Part shown: in pieces, positions 1 through 7,764 of the stretch
Numbering within the stretch: the stretch's first letter is position 1
Layout of the letters: each line of letters starts with the position of its first letter
Source of the DNA: JBBSHJ01 sp038253135
GTDB taxonomy: Bacteria > Actinomycetota > Actinomycetes > Mycobacteriales > QHCD01
Length of the DNA stretch: 56,242 nucleotides
Assembly: GCA_038253135.1 (NCBI GenBank)
Contig: JBBSHJ010000006.1
Coordinates: forward strand, 1 to 56,242
Reading direction: 5' to 3'
Made by a program: the position numbers and the translations under genes
Notes under the pieces: generated by a model
Told to the model about the DNA's origin: nothing
Databases searched by the model: none
The model's input: the letters and a program-made list of their open reading frames with translations, nothing else

Positions 1-796
1 CACCCAAGTCCACGCCGGGATCACCGACACCGGCGGTCTTCCAATCGATCACCACGGTGCAGTTGCTCCCTTCCCAGAGCATGTTTCCCCACCACAGGTC
101 ACCGTGCAGGAAGACCGACTCATGGTCGGGTACGCGCATCGTCCGGATGCGCTCGTCGGCGAGATGAAGCAACGGCGTCAGCCGGGCACCGGACATCGTC
201 TCGTGTGCACCCTCTACCGAGCTGCCGCTAAAGCGACAGAACGCGTCCACCACCTCATCACGTTCCCGACCCGAGCACAGCTGGTACAGGGTGGCCCACC
301 GTCGCTCCGCCGCGCAGTCATCGACCTGCGTGTGACGAATCCGGAGTGGTAGCTCGGGTGGCGACGGATCGAGCGGAATGGCATGGATCTTGGCGATCGC
401 TGCACCGGCGCGCTGGAGGTGCTTATCGGTGATCCTCGGTAGCGGAGCACTGCTCCCCGGCAACGCGGTTTCCAGCAACGCGGCGACACCGGCGCGCCGT
501 CCGTCCAGGTCGCTGGCGACCAGCCGCGGGGCGGACAGGCCATGATCCTCGGCGATCTGAAGGGCCGCGGCCGCGGTCGCGATCATCCCGGCGCCAATCC
601 AGTTGGGCACGGGGATGCGCAGGACAAGCGCGCGACTCTTGCCATCGCGATCATCGATACGAAGGCGCCATGGTCCGCGCGCGTTCAGCGGCTCAACCGC
701 ACAGATCGTGCCCTCCGTCACCCGCTCTACCCAGCACAGCACCTCCTCGCCGAGACCATCCGCCACTTCCTTCGTCTCCAGGTTTTCATCCTGCAT
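1..796 (-). CDS. Aminoglycoside phosphotransferase-family kinase (C-terminus beyond window)
   Basis: An uninterrupted reading frame runs on the minus strand from an ATG at 796 to the window edge (265 codons), so its stop is not visible. It encodes the APH/choline-kinase fold. The N-lobe has an RLRIDD...SRALVLRIPVP stretch, and the C-lobe carries the Brenner-type loop HGDLWWGN followed by VVIDWKTAGVGDPGVDLG, whose Asp residues are the catalytic base and metal ligand of the family. The family phosphorylates small molecules; the substrate cannot be inferred and resistance should not be assumed. There is no convincing Shine-Dalgarno upstream, so the start is provisional. Confidence 0.85.
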   Translation of the reverse strand, partial: MQDENLETKEVADGLGEEVLCWVERVTEGTICAVEPLNARGPWRLRIDDRDGKSRALVLRIPVPNWIGAGMIATAAAALQIAEDHGLSAPRLVASDLDGRRAGVAALLETALPGSSAPLPRITDKHLQRAGAAIAKIHAIPLDPSPPELPLRIRHTQVDDCAAERRWATLYQLCSGRERDEVVDAFCRFSGSSVEGAHETMSGARLTPLLHLADERIRTMRVPDHESVFLHGDLWWGNMLWEGSNCTVVIDWKTAGVGDPGVDLG

Positions 797-1170
797 GCGC
801 TGACGCTTTCGCGGCCACGGGCGGACGTCAACGGCTACGGGCGAAATGCCGACAGCTCACGGGCGACTCGCCGAGATCAGTCCTGGAAATTCACCGGACG
901 CTCGCCACTACGGCTCCATCGAAGAATCATCATCATGTTGAGTCCGGCGATGTTCCCGTCACGAATGCCCGATTTTGATTTGTGCCGCCACCAGGGCCCG
1001 CAGCGATCGGGAGGCGACGATGCCACCCAACCCGCGACAAGGCAGGGGTGACGTCAGCAGATCCGGGAGTGGACGATCGCCCGCGACGCGCTGGCACGTG
1101 GCGCCATCCGGCCCAAACGAAGGTCAGGGCTCGCGCACCGGACCGGTGCCCATCGCTAGTCTTGCGACTC
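797..1170. other. Intergenic gap between phosphotransferase and thyA
   Basis: This 374-base stretch separates two divergent genes. I see no credible gene: the frames crossing it have arginine/proline-rich shadow composition and the in-frame extension upstream of thyA has no family resemblance. The right end holds the thyA promoter-like box. No tRNA or clear terminator was found. Confidence 0.5.
1157..1162 (+). promoter_or_regulatory. thyA -10 box (TAGTCT), probable leaderless start
   Basis: TAGTCT fits the actinobacterial TANNNT -10 consensus and ends 8 bases before the thyA ATG. A transcript would begin at or within two bases of the start codon, and no Shine-Dalgarno is present between them. 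This is inference; the start site needs mapping. Confidence 0.5.
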
Positions 1171-1992
1171 ATGGCCGACCATGCAGCAGGCACCGCCGTC
1201 GACACGCAGTACGAGGACCTGCTGCGGCACGTCCTCGCGCACGGTGCCACGAAGTCCGACCGCACCGGCATCGGCACCCGCAGCGTCTTCGGTCACCAGA
1301 TGCGCTTCGACCTCGCCGCCGGTTTTCCCCTCATCACGACCAAGCGGGTGCACTTCAAGTCGGTGGCCTACGAGCTGCTGTGGTTTCTGCGCGGCGAGTC
1401 CAATGTGGCGTGGCTGCGCGAGCACGGCGTGACGATCTGGGACGAGTGGGCCGACGCCGCCGGAGAGCTCGGCCCGGTCTACGGCGTGCAGTGGCGGTCG
1501 TGGCCGACGCCTGACGGGCGGCAGGTGGACCAGATCGCGGGCCTCCTCGACACGCTGCGCACCAATCCCGACTCGCGCCGGATGATCGTGTCGGCGTGGA
1601 ACGTCGCCGAGCTCGACACGATGGCGCTGCCGCCCTGCCACGCGCTCTTCCAGTTCTACGTCGCCGACGGCCGGCTCTCGTGCCAGCTCTATCAGCGCAG
1701 CGCCGACCTTTTCCTCGGCGTGCCCTTCAATATCGCCAGCTACGCCCTGCTGACCCACCTGGTGGCGGCCCAGGCCGGCCTCGACGTCGGCGACTTCATC
1801 TGGACCGGCGGCGACTGCCACCTCTACGACAACCACCTCGAGCAGGTGCGCGAGCAGCTGCGCCGCGAGCCTTACCCCTTCCCCCGGCTGCGCATCGCTC
1901 CGGCGCCGTCGCTCTTCGACTACACCTTCGAGCACCTGACGATCGAGGGCTACCGCCATCACCCCAGGATCAGCGCCCCGGTCGCGGTCTGA
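1171..1992 (+). CDS. thyA: Thymidylate synthase ThyA
   Basis: Converts dUMP to dTMP using methylene-tetrahydrofolate, the cytosolic de novo source of thymidylate. The 273-residue product is the usual ThyA length. The active-site motif LPPCHALFQF places the nucleophile at Cys156, preceded by the phosphate-binding pair Arg136-Arg137 in DSRRMIVSAWNV; QLYQRSADLFLGVPFNIASYALL is also typical. The frame extends upstream to 982, but that part has no family similarity, and the ATG at 1171 gives the conserved N-terminus (QYEDLLRHVLAHG). It stands alone, with no dihydrofolate reductase gene beside it. Confidence 0.97.
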   Translation: MADHAAGTAVDTQYEDLLRHVLAHGATKSDRTGIGTRSVFGHQMRFDLAAGFPLITTKRVHFKSVAYELLWFLRGESNVAWLREHGVTIWDEWADAAGELGPVYGVQWRSWPTPDGRQVDQIAGLLDTLRTNPDSRRMIVSAWNVAELDTMALPPCHALFQFYVADGRLSCQLYQRSADLFLGVPFNIASYALLTHLVAAQAGLDVGDFIWTGGDCHLYDNHLEQVREQLRREPYPFPRLRIAPAPSLFDYTFEHLTIEGYRHHPRISAPVAV

Positions 1993-2041
1993 GCCGACAA
2001 CCTTCCGGACACGCTCGGTCGGTGCCGCCCCGCCGACGGCG

Positions 2042-2047
2042 TAGGTT
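2042..2047 (+). promoter_or_regulatory. Possible -10 box (TAGGTT) before the aldehyde dehydrogenase
   Basis: TAGGTT matches TANNNT and lies about 31 bases before the ATG at 2079, leaving room for a short leader that carries a purine-rich Shine-Dalgarno (GGGGAGCCAGG). No strong -35 element is evident. Inference only. Confidence 0.3.
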
Positions 2048-2078
2048 CGCAATCGTTGCCGAGGATTGGGGAGCCAGG

Positions 2079-3545
2079 ATGACCGGTGGGGCCACGCTCG
2101 ATGAGCAGACGGTGCTGGACGGCGTACCGACGGGTCTCTTCATCGGCGGGGAGTTTCGTGAGGCGGGTACGACATTCGCCGTCGACGATCCCGCCACCGG
2201 CGAGGTCTTGGCGCACGTCGCCGACGGCACGGCCGCCGACGCCGAAGCGGCGCTGAGCGCTGCGGCCGATGCGGCGGCCGGCTGGGCGGCGACGCCGCCT
2301 CGTGAGCGATCGGAGATCCTGTCCCGTGCCTACGAGACGCTCAAGGCACGCGCCGACGACCTCGGACTTCTCATCACCCTGGAGATGGGCAAGCCGCTGG
2401 CCGAGGCGAAGGGTGAGGTCACCTACGCCGCCGAGTTCTTCCGGTGGTTCGCCGAAGAGGCGGTCCGGATCCGCGGCAGCTACGGGCTCGCCCCGGGCGG
2501 CGACGTGCGGGTGCTGACCACCAAGGCGCCGGTCGGGCCGTGCCTGCTCGTGACGCCGTGGAACTTCCCGCTGGCGATGGGCACCCGCAAGGTCGGCGCG
2601 GCGCTCGCGGCCGGCTGCACGGTCGTCCTCAAGCCCGCCGAGCAGACGCCGCTCGCCAGCCTGGTGCTCGCCACGGTGCTGGCCGAAGCCGGGGTGCCCA
2701 ACGGCGTCGTCAACGTGCTCCCCACCTCAGACCCCGGCGCCGTCGTCACGCCCCTGATGGCCGACCGCCGGCTGCGCAAGGTCTCCTTCACCGGATCGAC
2801 CGAGATCGGCAGGCTGCTGATGCGGCAGGCGTCCGACAACCTGCTGCGGGTGTCGATGGAGCTCGGCGGCAACGCGGCCTTCCTCGTTTTCGACGACGCC
2901 GACCTCGACGCCGCGGTCGATGCGGCGATGGTCGCCAAGCTTCGCAACATCGGCGAGTCGTGCGTGGCCGCCAACCGCTTCCTCGTGCACGAATCCGTGG
3001 CCGGCGACTTCGCCTCGGCGCTCGCGGAACGCTTCGGCGCGCTCAAGGTCGGGCGGGGCACCGAGGAGGGCGTGACCGTCGGTCCGCTGATCGATCCCCC
3101 GGCCAAGCAGAAGGTCAGCGGCCTCGTCGGCGAGGCCATCGGTGCCGGGGCACGGGCGCTCGTCGGTGGCGACGGCATCGACGGTCCGGGGCACTTCTAC
3201 GCCCCGACGGTGCTCGACGGCGTACCGGCCGGTGCGCGCATCGGCGTGGAGGAGATCTTCGGCCCGGTCGCTGCGATCACCACCTTCCGCGACGAGGACA
3301 CCGCGATCAGCACCGCCAACGCCACCGAATACGGACTCGTCGGCTACGTCTTCACGCAGAACCTGGACCGGGCGCTGCGGGTGGCCGAGCGGCTCGAGAC
3401 CGGCATGGTGGGGGTCAACAAGGGCCTGATCAGCAACCCGGCCGCGCCCTTCGGCGGCGTGAAGCACTCCGGCTTCGGTCGGGAGGGCGGCGCGGAAGGC
3501 ATCGAGGAATACCTCAGCCTGCGCTACTTCGGCCTGCCGGTGTGA
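2079..3545 (+). CDS. gabD: NAD(P)-dependent succinate-semialdehyde dehydrogenase-type aldehyde dehydrogenase
   Basis: Oxidises an aldehyde, most likely succinate semialdehyde, to the acid with NAD(P)+. The 488-residue protein is the usual length for the aldehyde dehydrogenase superfamily. Visible signatures are TPWNFPLAMGTRK and VVLKPAEQTPL (cofactor binding), FTGSTEIGRLLM, MELGGNAAFLVF with the general-base Glu261, and GESCVAANR with the nucleophilic Cys295. The ATG at 2079 is chosen because a Shine-Dalgarno-like GGAGCCAGG is adjacent and family similarity begins there. The GabD assignment rests on overall resemblance; another aldehyde substrate is possible. No GABA transaminase is nearby. 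Confidence 0.85.
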   Translation: MTGGATLDEQTVLDGVPTGLFIGGEFREAGTTFAVDDPATGEVLAHVADGTAADAEAALSAAADAAAGWAATPPRERSEILSRAYETLKARADDLGLLITLEMGKPLAEAKGEVTYAAEFFRWFAEEAVRIRGSYGLAPGGDVRVLTTKAPVGPCLLVTPWNFPLAMGTRKVGAALAAGCTVVLKPAEQTPLASLVLATVLAEAGVPNGVVNVLPTSDPGAVVTPLMADRRLRKVSFTGSTEIGRLLMRQASDNLLRVSMELGGNAAFLVFDDADLDAAVDAAMVAKLRNIGESCVAANRFLVHESVAGDFASALAERFGALKVGRGTEEGVTVGPLIDPPAKQKVSGLVGEAIGAGARALVGGDGIDGPGHFYAPTVLDGVPAGARIGVEEIFGPVAAITTFRDEDTAISTANATEYGLVGYVFTQNLDRALRVAERLETGMVGVNKGLISNPAAPFGGVKHSGFGREGGAEGIEEYLSLRYFGLPV

Positions 3546-3716
3546 GAGCTCGCGGGACGCGGTCCTGCCGAGGCTGCGCCAGCGATTGACATCAAGCGTG
3601 GTTGACGTTGTTGGCTGGAACCGTCCGTCCGGGGCTGGCCGGGCAGCCACTGGACGTCGGTGAAAGACTCATCGACGAAGCGACGAACCCGCACAGCAGA
3701 TTCTGGAGGACATCGC

Positions 3717-4346
3717 ATGGCCGACTACGCACTGCCCGATCTGCCGTACGACTACGCGGCCCTCGAGCCGCACATCTCCGGCAAGATCATGGAGCTGCAC
3801 CATGACAAGCACCACAAGACCTATGTCGACGGTGCGAACACCGCATTGGAGAAGCTGGCCGACGCGCGCGACAAGGACACCATCGGCGCGACCGTCAACC
3901 TCTTCGAGAAGAACCTTGCCTTCAACCTGGCCGGGCATGTCAACCACTCGGTCTTCTGGCCCAACATGTCACCCGATGGCGGGGATCGTCCGGACGGGGA
4001 GCTCGGCGCGGCGATCGACGAGTTCTTCGGCGGCTTCGACGCCTTCAACGCGCATTTCACCGCGGCGGCGACGGGGATCCAGGGGTCGGGTTGGTCGATC
4101 CTGGCGTGGGACTCGGTCGGGCAGAAGTTGCTCGTGGTCCAGCTGTATGACCATCAGGGAAATCTGTCGGTGGGGCTGACCCCGCTGCTGTTGCTGGACA
4201 TGTGGGAGCACGCGTTCTACCTGCAGTATCAGAACGTGAAGGCCGACTACGTCACGGCGTGGTGGAACGTCGTGAACTGGGCCGATGTCGCCAAGCGGTT
4301 CGACGCGGCCAAGAAGCAGACCGCGGGACTGATCATTCCCGCGTAG
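3717..4346 (+). CDS. sodA: Superoxide dismutase (Fe/Mn family)
   Basis: Dismutates superoxide to hydrogen peroxide and oxygen. The 209-residue protein has the family layout: an N-terminal helical hairpin with ELHHDKHHKTYV (first metal-ligand His), HVNHSVFWPNMSP (second His), and a C-terminal alpha/beta domain with DMWEHAFYLQYQNVKADY supplying the last Asp and His ligands. The ATG at 3717 follows a strong GGAGGA and begins with ADYALPDLPYDY, the standard mature start, so no signal peptide. Fe or Mn preference cannot be decided by reading. It is followed by a strong hairpin terminator. Confidence 0.96.
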   Translation: MADYALPDLPYDYAALEPHISGKIMELHHDKHHKTYVDGANTALEKLADARDKDTIGATVNLFEKNLAFNLAGHVNHSVFWPNMSPDGGDRPDGELGAAIDEFFGGFDAFNAHFTAAATGIQGSGWSILAWDSVGQKLLVVQLYDHQGNLSVGLTPLLLLDMWEHAFYLQYQNVKADYVTAWWNVVNWADVAKRFDAAKKQTAGLIIPA

Positions 4347-4372
4347 TTCGATCAAGCCGATCACCGTTCCTT

Positions 4373-4401
4373 CGACCCCGTCCACGATGTGGGCGGGGTC
4401 G
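4373..4401 (+). terminator. Stem-loop terminator after sod
   Basis: CGACCCCGTCCAC (4373-4385) pairs with 4389-4401 over 13 positions with one G-T wobble and a three-base loop. It lies 27 bases after the sod stop. There is no T tract, which is common for terminators in GC-rich actinobacteria. Confidence 0.75.
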
Positions 4402-4481
4402 CGGCTTGCGGGCTCGAGACCGGCGCCGTCGACCGCATCGCCAGCGCAACGGATATCACACCCATCCGAGTGTCCGCGACT

Positions 4482-4499
4482 TTGTGCAGGCGTTCACAA
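4482..4499 (+). promoter_or_regulatory. Rex operator (ROP) at the rex promoter
   Basis: TTGTGCAGGCGTTCACAA is an inverted repeat close to the Rex operator described in Streptomyces coelicolor (TGTGAACGCGTTCACA core). It covers the -35 hexamer TTGTGC (4482-4487) and most of the 17-base spacer to a -10 box TAACGT (4505-4510). Rex bound here would block polymerase, giving autoregulation of rex and the heme genes behind it. The resemblance is seen in sequence; the function is inferred. Confidence 0.85.
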
Positions 4500-4510
4500 G
4501 CGGCTAACGT
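4482..4510 (+). promoter_or_regulatory. rex-hem operon promoter
   Basis: TTGTGC, a 17-base spacer and TAACGT form a plausible sigma-70-like promoter directing transcription into rex about 100 bases downstream. The overlap with the Rex operator is the main reason for the call. Confidence 0.55.
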
Positions 4511-4611
4511 GGCCACGAGGAACAAGCTGTTATCACAGCCCGGCGGGACCCCGAATCTCGGGGTTTGCCGATCGTGCATGGCACCGGTGCGGGCTGCCGT
4601 CAGGAGAAGAT

Positions 4612-5385
4612 GTGGCGCAGCGGACCAGCGGCTCGTCGCCGCGACCGGGTGAGGCCCGTCCGGTAGCCAGGATCAACGGCGCAGCGGCGCACGAGCTCGA
4701 TCCGCTGCGCGCGATCCCCGAAGCGACGATTGCCCGGCTGGCCGTCTACCTGCGCGTGCTCTCCGCGATCACCGAGGGCGACACCACCGTCGTCTCTTCG
4801 GACGAGCTGGCGCTCGCGGCCGGTGTCAATTCCGCCAAGCTGCGCAAGGATCTGTCCTATCTCGGCTCTTACGGCACCCGCGGCGTGGGATACGAGGTGG
4901 GCACGCTGATCGGCCAGCTCTCCGGGGCGCTGGGCTTGCTGCAGGATCGATCCGTGGCGATCGTCGGCCTCGGAAATCTCGGTCAGGCGCTGTCCGGTTA
5001 CGCCGGATTCGCCAGCCGGGGGTTTCGCATCGCGGCACTCTTCGACGCGGACCCGGCCCGCATCGGTACGACGATTCGCGGGCTCACGGTGCGCGACGTC
5101 GCCGAGCTCGGACATTACGTCGCGGTCGAGGGAATCTCGATCGGGCTGATCGCCGTTCCGGTGACGGCGGCACAAGAGGTATGCGACGCGCTGGTCGCGG
5201 CCGACGTGACGAGCATTCTCAACTTCGCACCGACGGTGCTGTCCGCGCCCGAAGGGGTTGACATCCGCAAGGTGGACCTCGCGATCGAACTGCAGATCCT
5301 CTCCTACCACGAGCACCGCAAGTCGGCTCGGCCGCCGAGCGCTCTCGTGCGGGGCCGGGCGCAGGCTCAGTTGGGGGACCGATGA
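4612..5385 (+). CDS. rex: Redox-sensing transcriptional repressor Rex
   Basis: Dimeric repressor that binds DNA when NADH is low and releases it when NADH is high. The 257-residue product has an N-terminal winged helix (IPEATIARLAVYLRVL... SSDELALAAGVNSAKLRKDLSYLGSYGTRGVGY) and a C-terminal Rossmann domain with GLGNLG at about 119-124 and an acidic residue after the second strand (FDADPARIG) for NADH. The GTG at 4612 is chosen because AGGAGA lies just upstream; the open frame extends further without similarity. First gene of the heme operon, as in Streptomyces rex-hemACD, with an operator on its own promoter. Confidence 0.95.
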   Translation: MAQRTSGSSPRPGEARPVARINGAAAHELDPLRAIPEATIARLAVYLRVLSAITEGDTTVVSSDELALAAGVNSAKLRKDLSYLGSYGTRGVGYEVGTLIGQLSGALGLLQDRSVAIVGLGNLGQALSGYAGFASRGFRIAALFDADPARIGTTIRGLTVRDVAELGHYVAVEGISIGLIAVPVTAAQEVCDALVAADVTSILNFAPTVLSAPEGVDIRKVDLAIELQILSYHEHRKSARPPSALVRGRAQAQLGDR

Positions 5386-5483
5386 GCCTTGTGCGTCGAC
5401 TGACGAGGGAGCGAGCATCCGGGCGCGCCGGGTGCCGCGCTTCGCGGGTGCGGCGCGCAGCGACCGAGCAGGTCGCGCCATGA
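5382..5483 (+). repeat. MIRU-like linker repeat / 33-aa micro-ORF between rex and hemA
   Basis: The frame starts at an ATG overlapping the rex stop (ATGA) and ends in a TGA overlapping the hemA ATG (ATGA). Its peptide begins MSLVRRLTRERAS and ends RRAATEQVAP, closely matching the linkers at nuoC/nuoD and nuoL/nuoM. The DNA shares GTGCGTCGACTGACGAGGGA and GCGCGCAGCGACCGAG with those copies. It probably couples hemA translation to rex, as described for MIRU elements in mycobacteria. Whether the peptide is stable or useful is unknown. Confidence 0.7.
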
Positions 5484-6790
5484 GTCTGCTGATCGTCGGC
5501 GTGTCGTACCGGACGGCGCCGGTCGAGGTCCTGGAACGGCTCAGCATTCCCGCAGCCGAGATCGCGCCCGTGCTGCGCCGCACGATCGGCTCGGAATGGA
5601 TCGACGAAGCGATGGTCGTCTCGACCTGCAACCGGGTGGAGGTCTACGCCGAGGCGAGCAGGTTCCACTCCGGCCTGGCCGAGATCACGTCGATGCTGGC
5701 CGAGCGGGCCGGCATTACGCTGGCCGAGCTCGGCGAATACCTCTACGTGCACTACGAGGATGCCGTGGTCGCGCACGCCTTCCGTGTCGCCGCCGGACTC
5801 GACTCGCTCGTCCCGGGTGAGGCCCAGATCCTCGGTCAGGTACGCCAGGCCTACACGGCGGCGGTGGCTGCCGGCACAGCGGGACGCGTCATCCATGAGC
5901 TGGCGCAGAAGGCGTTGCAGGCGGCGAAGCGGGCACGGGCCACGACCGGTCTGGACCGGGCCGGGGCATCGGTCGTCGGCGTTGCACTCGACCGGGCCGG
6001 CGAGACGATCGACCTCGCGTCGGCGCACGCGGTCGTCGTCGGCGCCGGGTCCATGGGGGCGCTGGCGGCCACCTCACTGCGGCGAGCCGGCGTCGACCGG
6101 CTCACACTGGTCAATCGCACCGAAGCGCGGGCCCGCCGCCGGGCGCATGAGCTGGCCGCCGAGGTGGCGTCGTACGACGATATCGAGGGCGTGATCGCCG
6201 ACGCCGACCTCGTCGTGGCCTGCACGGCCGCCAGCCGGTACGTGCTGCGCGCCGATCAGATCGCTCGCGCCGTCAGCGGCAGGGTCGACCGGCCGCTGCT
6301 CGTCCTCGATCTTGCGATGCCACGGAACGTCGATCCCGAGAGCCGTTACCTGCCGGGTGTTGCCTGCATCGACCTCGACGCCCTCGCCGACCACGGCGGA
6401 TCGAGCACCGCCACGCTCGAGACCGCGCGGACCCTCGTCGACTCCGACGTGGCCGCGTTCCTGTCCGCCCAGCGCGCCGTACAGGTCACACCGACCATCA
6501 CCGCGCTGCGCAACCGGGCGCAGGAGGTCGTGGAGGCCGAGCTCGCCCGCCTCGACGCGCGCCTGCCCGGGCTCGACGAGGCGGTCCGCGACGAGCTGGC
6601 GAAAGCCCTGCGACGGACCGTGTCCACGCTCCTGCACAAGCCGACGGTGCGGGCGAAGGAGCTGGCCGAGGCGCCGGGCGGCGACTCGTACGCCGAGGCG
6701 TTGCGCGAGCTCTTCCAGCTCGAGTTGGCGGGAATCGGGCCGGCGGCCGTGACGAAATCGGTGGAGCCCGCGTCCGGAGGCGCCGCATGA
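5480..6790 (+). CDS. hemA: Glutamyl-tRNA reductase HemA
   Basis: Reduces glutamyl-tRNA(Glu) to glutamate-1-semialdehyde with NADPH, the first step of C5-pathway tetrapyrrole synthesis. The 436-residue product has the catalytic domain with VGVSYRTAPVEVLERL and VVSTCNRVEVYAE (nucleophile Cys50), then SLVPGEAQILGQVRQAY, a Rossmann NADPH domain with VVVGAGSMGALAA, and a C-terminal helical dimerisation domain. The ATG at 5480 matches the family N-terminus and overlaps the TGA of the preceding linker micro-ORF. Its stop overlaps hemC (ATGA). The product supplies HemL, encoded further down the operon. Confidence 0.96.
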   Translation: MSLLIVGVSYRTAPVEVLERLSIPAAEIAPVLRRTIGSEWIDEAMVVSTCNRVEVYAEASRFHSGLAEITSMLAERAGITLAELGEYLYVHYEDAVVAHAFRVAAGLDSLVPGEAQILGQVRQAYTAAVAAGTAGRVIHELAQKALQAAKRARATTGLDRAGASVVGVALDRAGETIDLASAHAVVVGAGSMGALAATSLRRAGVDRLTLVNRTEARARRRAHELAAEVASYDDIEGVIADADLVVACTAASRYVLRADQIARAVSGRVDRPLLVLDLAMPRNVDPESRYLPGVACIDLDALADHGGSSTATLETARTLVDSDVAAFLSAQRAVQVTPTITALRNRAQEVVEAELARLDARLPGLDEAVRDELAKALRRTVSTLLHKPTVRAKELAEAPGGDSYAEALRELFQLELAGIGPAAVTKSVEPASGGAA

Positions 6791-7764
6791 ACGCCGGGCG
6801 GACTGTCCGCATCGGCACGCGGGCCAGCATTCTTGCCCGCACCCAGACCGAGACAGTTGGCGCCCTGTTGCGATCGGCGGGGTACGCCGTCGAGCTGGTC
6901 GAGATCAGCACCCGGGGCGACCGCTCGGCCGCTCCGATCGAGGCCATCGGCGGCGTCGGTGTCTTCACCTCCGCGCTGCGCGAGGCGTTGCTGGCCGGCC
7001 GGATCGATGTGGCGGTGCACTCCTTCAAGGACCTTCCGAGCGCCGCCGATTCCCGGTTGACCGTGGCCGCGGTCCCGCGCCGTGTCGATCCGCGGGATGT
7101 CCTCGTGACGCGCGATGGACGCGCCCTCGATGAGCTGCCGACCGGGACCGGTGTGTCCACCGGCGCGCCACGGCGGATCGCCGAGCTGCGCACGGCGTAC
7201 CCCGATTTGCGCCCGGTCCCGATCCGCGGCAACGTGGACAGCCGCATCGCCATCGTCGCCAGCGGCCGCGCCGAGGCCGTTGTCCTCGCGGCGGCCGGCC
7301 TGATGCGGCTGGGTCTGATTCGGGGGGGCCTGATGCCGGACGAACCGATCGGCGCCTCCACCGCCGTACCGCTCGGAGACACCAGGACGATGGCCCGGCC
7401 GATCAGCACCGACATCATCCTGCCGGCGCCGGCGCAGGGGGCGCTCGCCGTCGAGTGCCGCGTCGGCAGCGAGCTGGTCGCGGCGCTCGGCGAGTTCGAT
7501 CACTACCGTTCGCGCGCCGCCGTTGTCGCCGAACGCGCACTGCTGGCCGCGTTGCAGGCCGGCTGCACGGCACCCATCGGAGCACTCGCGGAAATCGAGG
7601 GCGACGCGCTGACGCTTACCGGCGCGCTCGCCACGGGCGGCGGCGGCACGGTCGTACGCCGCACCGGCTCCGGTCTGACAGAGGACGCCGCCGGCATCGG
7701 GCAGAGAGTAGCTGCCGATCTCGTCCGCACCGGCGTTCCCGACCCCTTGGGGAGTACACCATGA
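6787..7764 (+). CDS. hemC: Hydroxymethylbilane synthase (porphobilinogen deaminase) HemC
   Basis: Polymerises four porphobilinogens to hydroxymethylbilane. The 325-residue protein shows RIGTRASILARTQTE at the N-terminus, IGGVGVFTSALREALLAGRIDVAVHSFKDLP, PIRGNVDSRI, PAPAQGALAVECR, and ALQAGCTAPIGAL with the dipyrromethane-cofactor Cys at about 260. Domain order and length are standard. It overlaps hemA by ATGA and hemD by ATGA, so the three are very probably translationally coupled. Regulation is expected from the Rex-controlled promoter upstream. Confidence 0.96.
   Translation: MNAGRTVRIGTRASILARTQTETVGALLRSAGYAVELVEISTRGDRSAAPIEAIGGVGVFTSALREALLAGRIDVAVHSFKDLPSAADSRLTVAAVPRRVDPRDVLVTRDGRALDELPTGTGVSTGAPRRIAELRTAYPDLRPVPIRGNVDSRIAIVASGRAEAVVLAAAGLMRLGLIRGGLMPDEPIGASTAVPLGDTRTMARPISTDIILPAPAQGALAVECRVGSELVAALGEFDHYRSRAAVVAERALLAALQAGCTAPIGALAEIEGDALTLTGALATGGGGTVVRRTGSGLTEDAAGIGQRVAADLVRTGVPDPLGSTP

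Noticed and set aside
1156..2052. Long minus-strand reading frame opposite thyA
   Set aside because: It mirrors a strongly conserved gene and has the Arg/Val/Ala shadow composition typical of GC-rich DNA.
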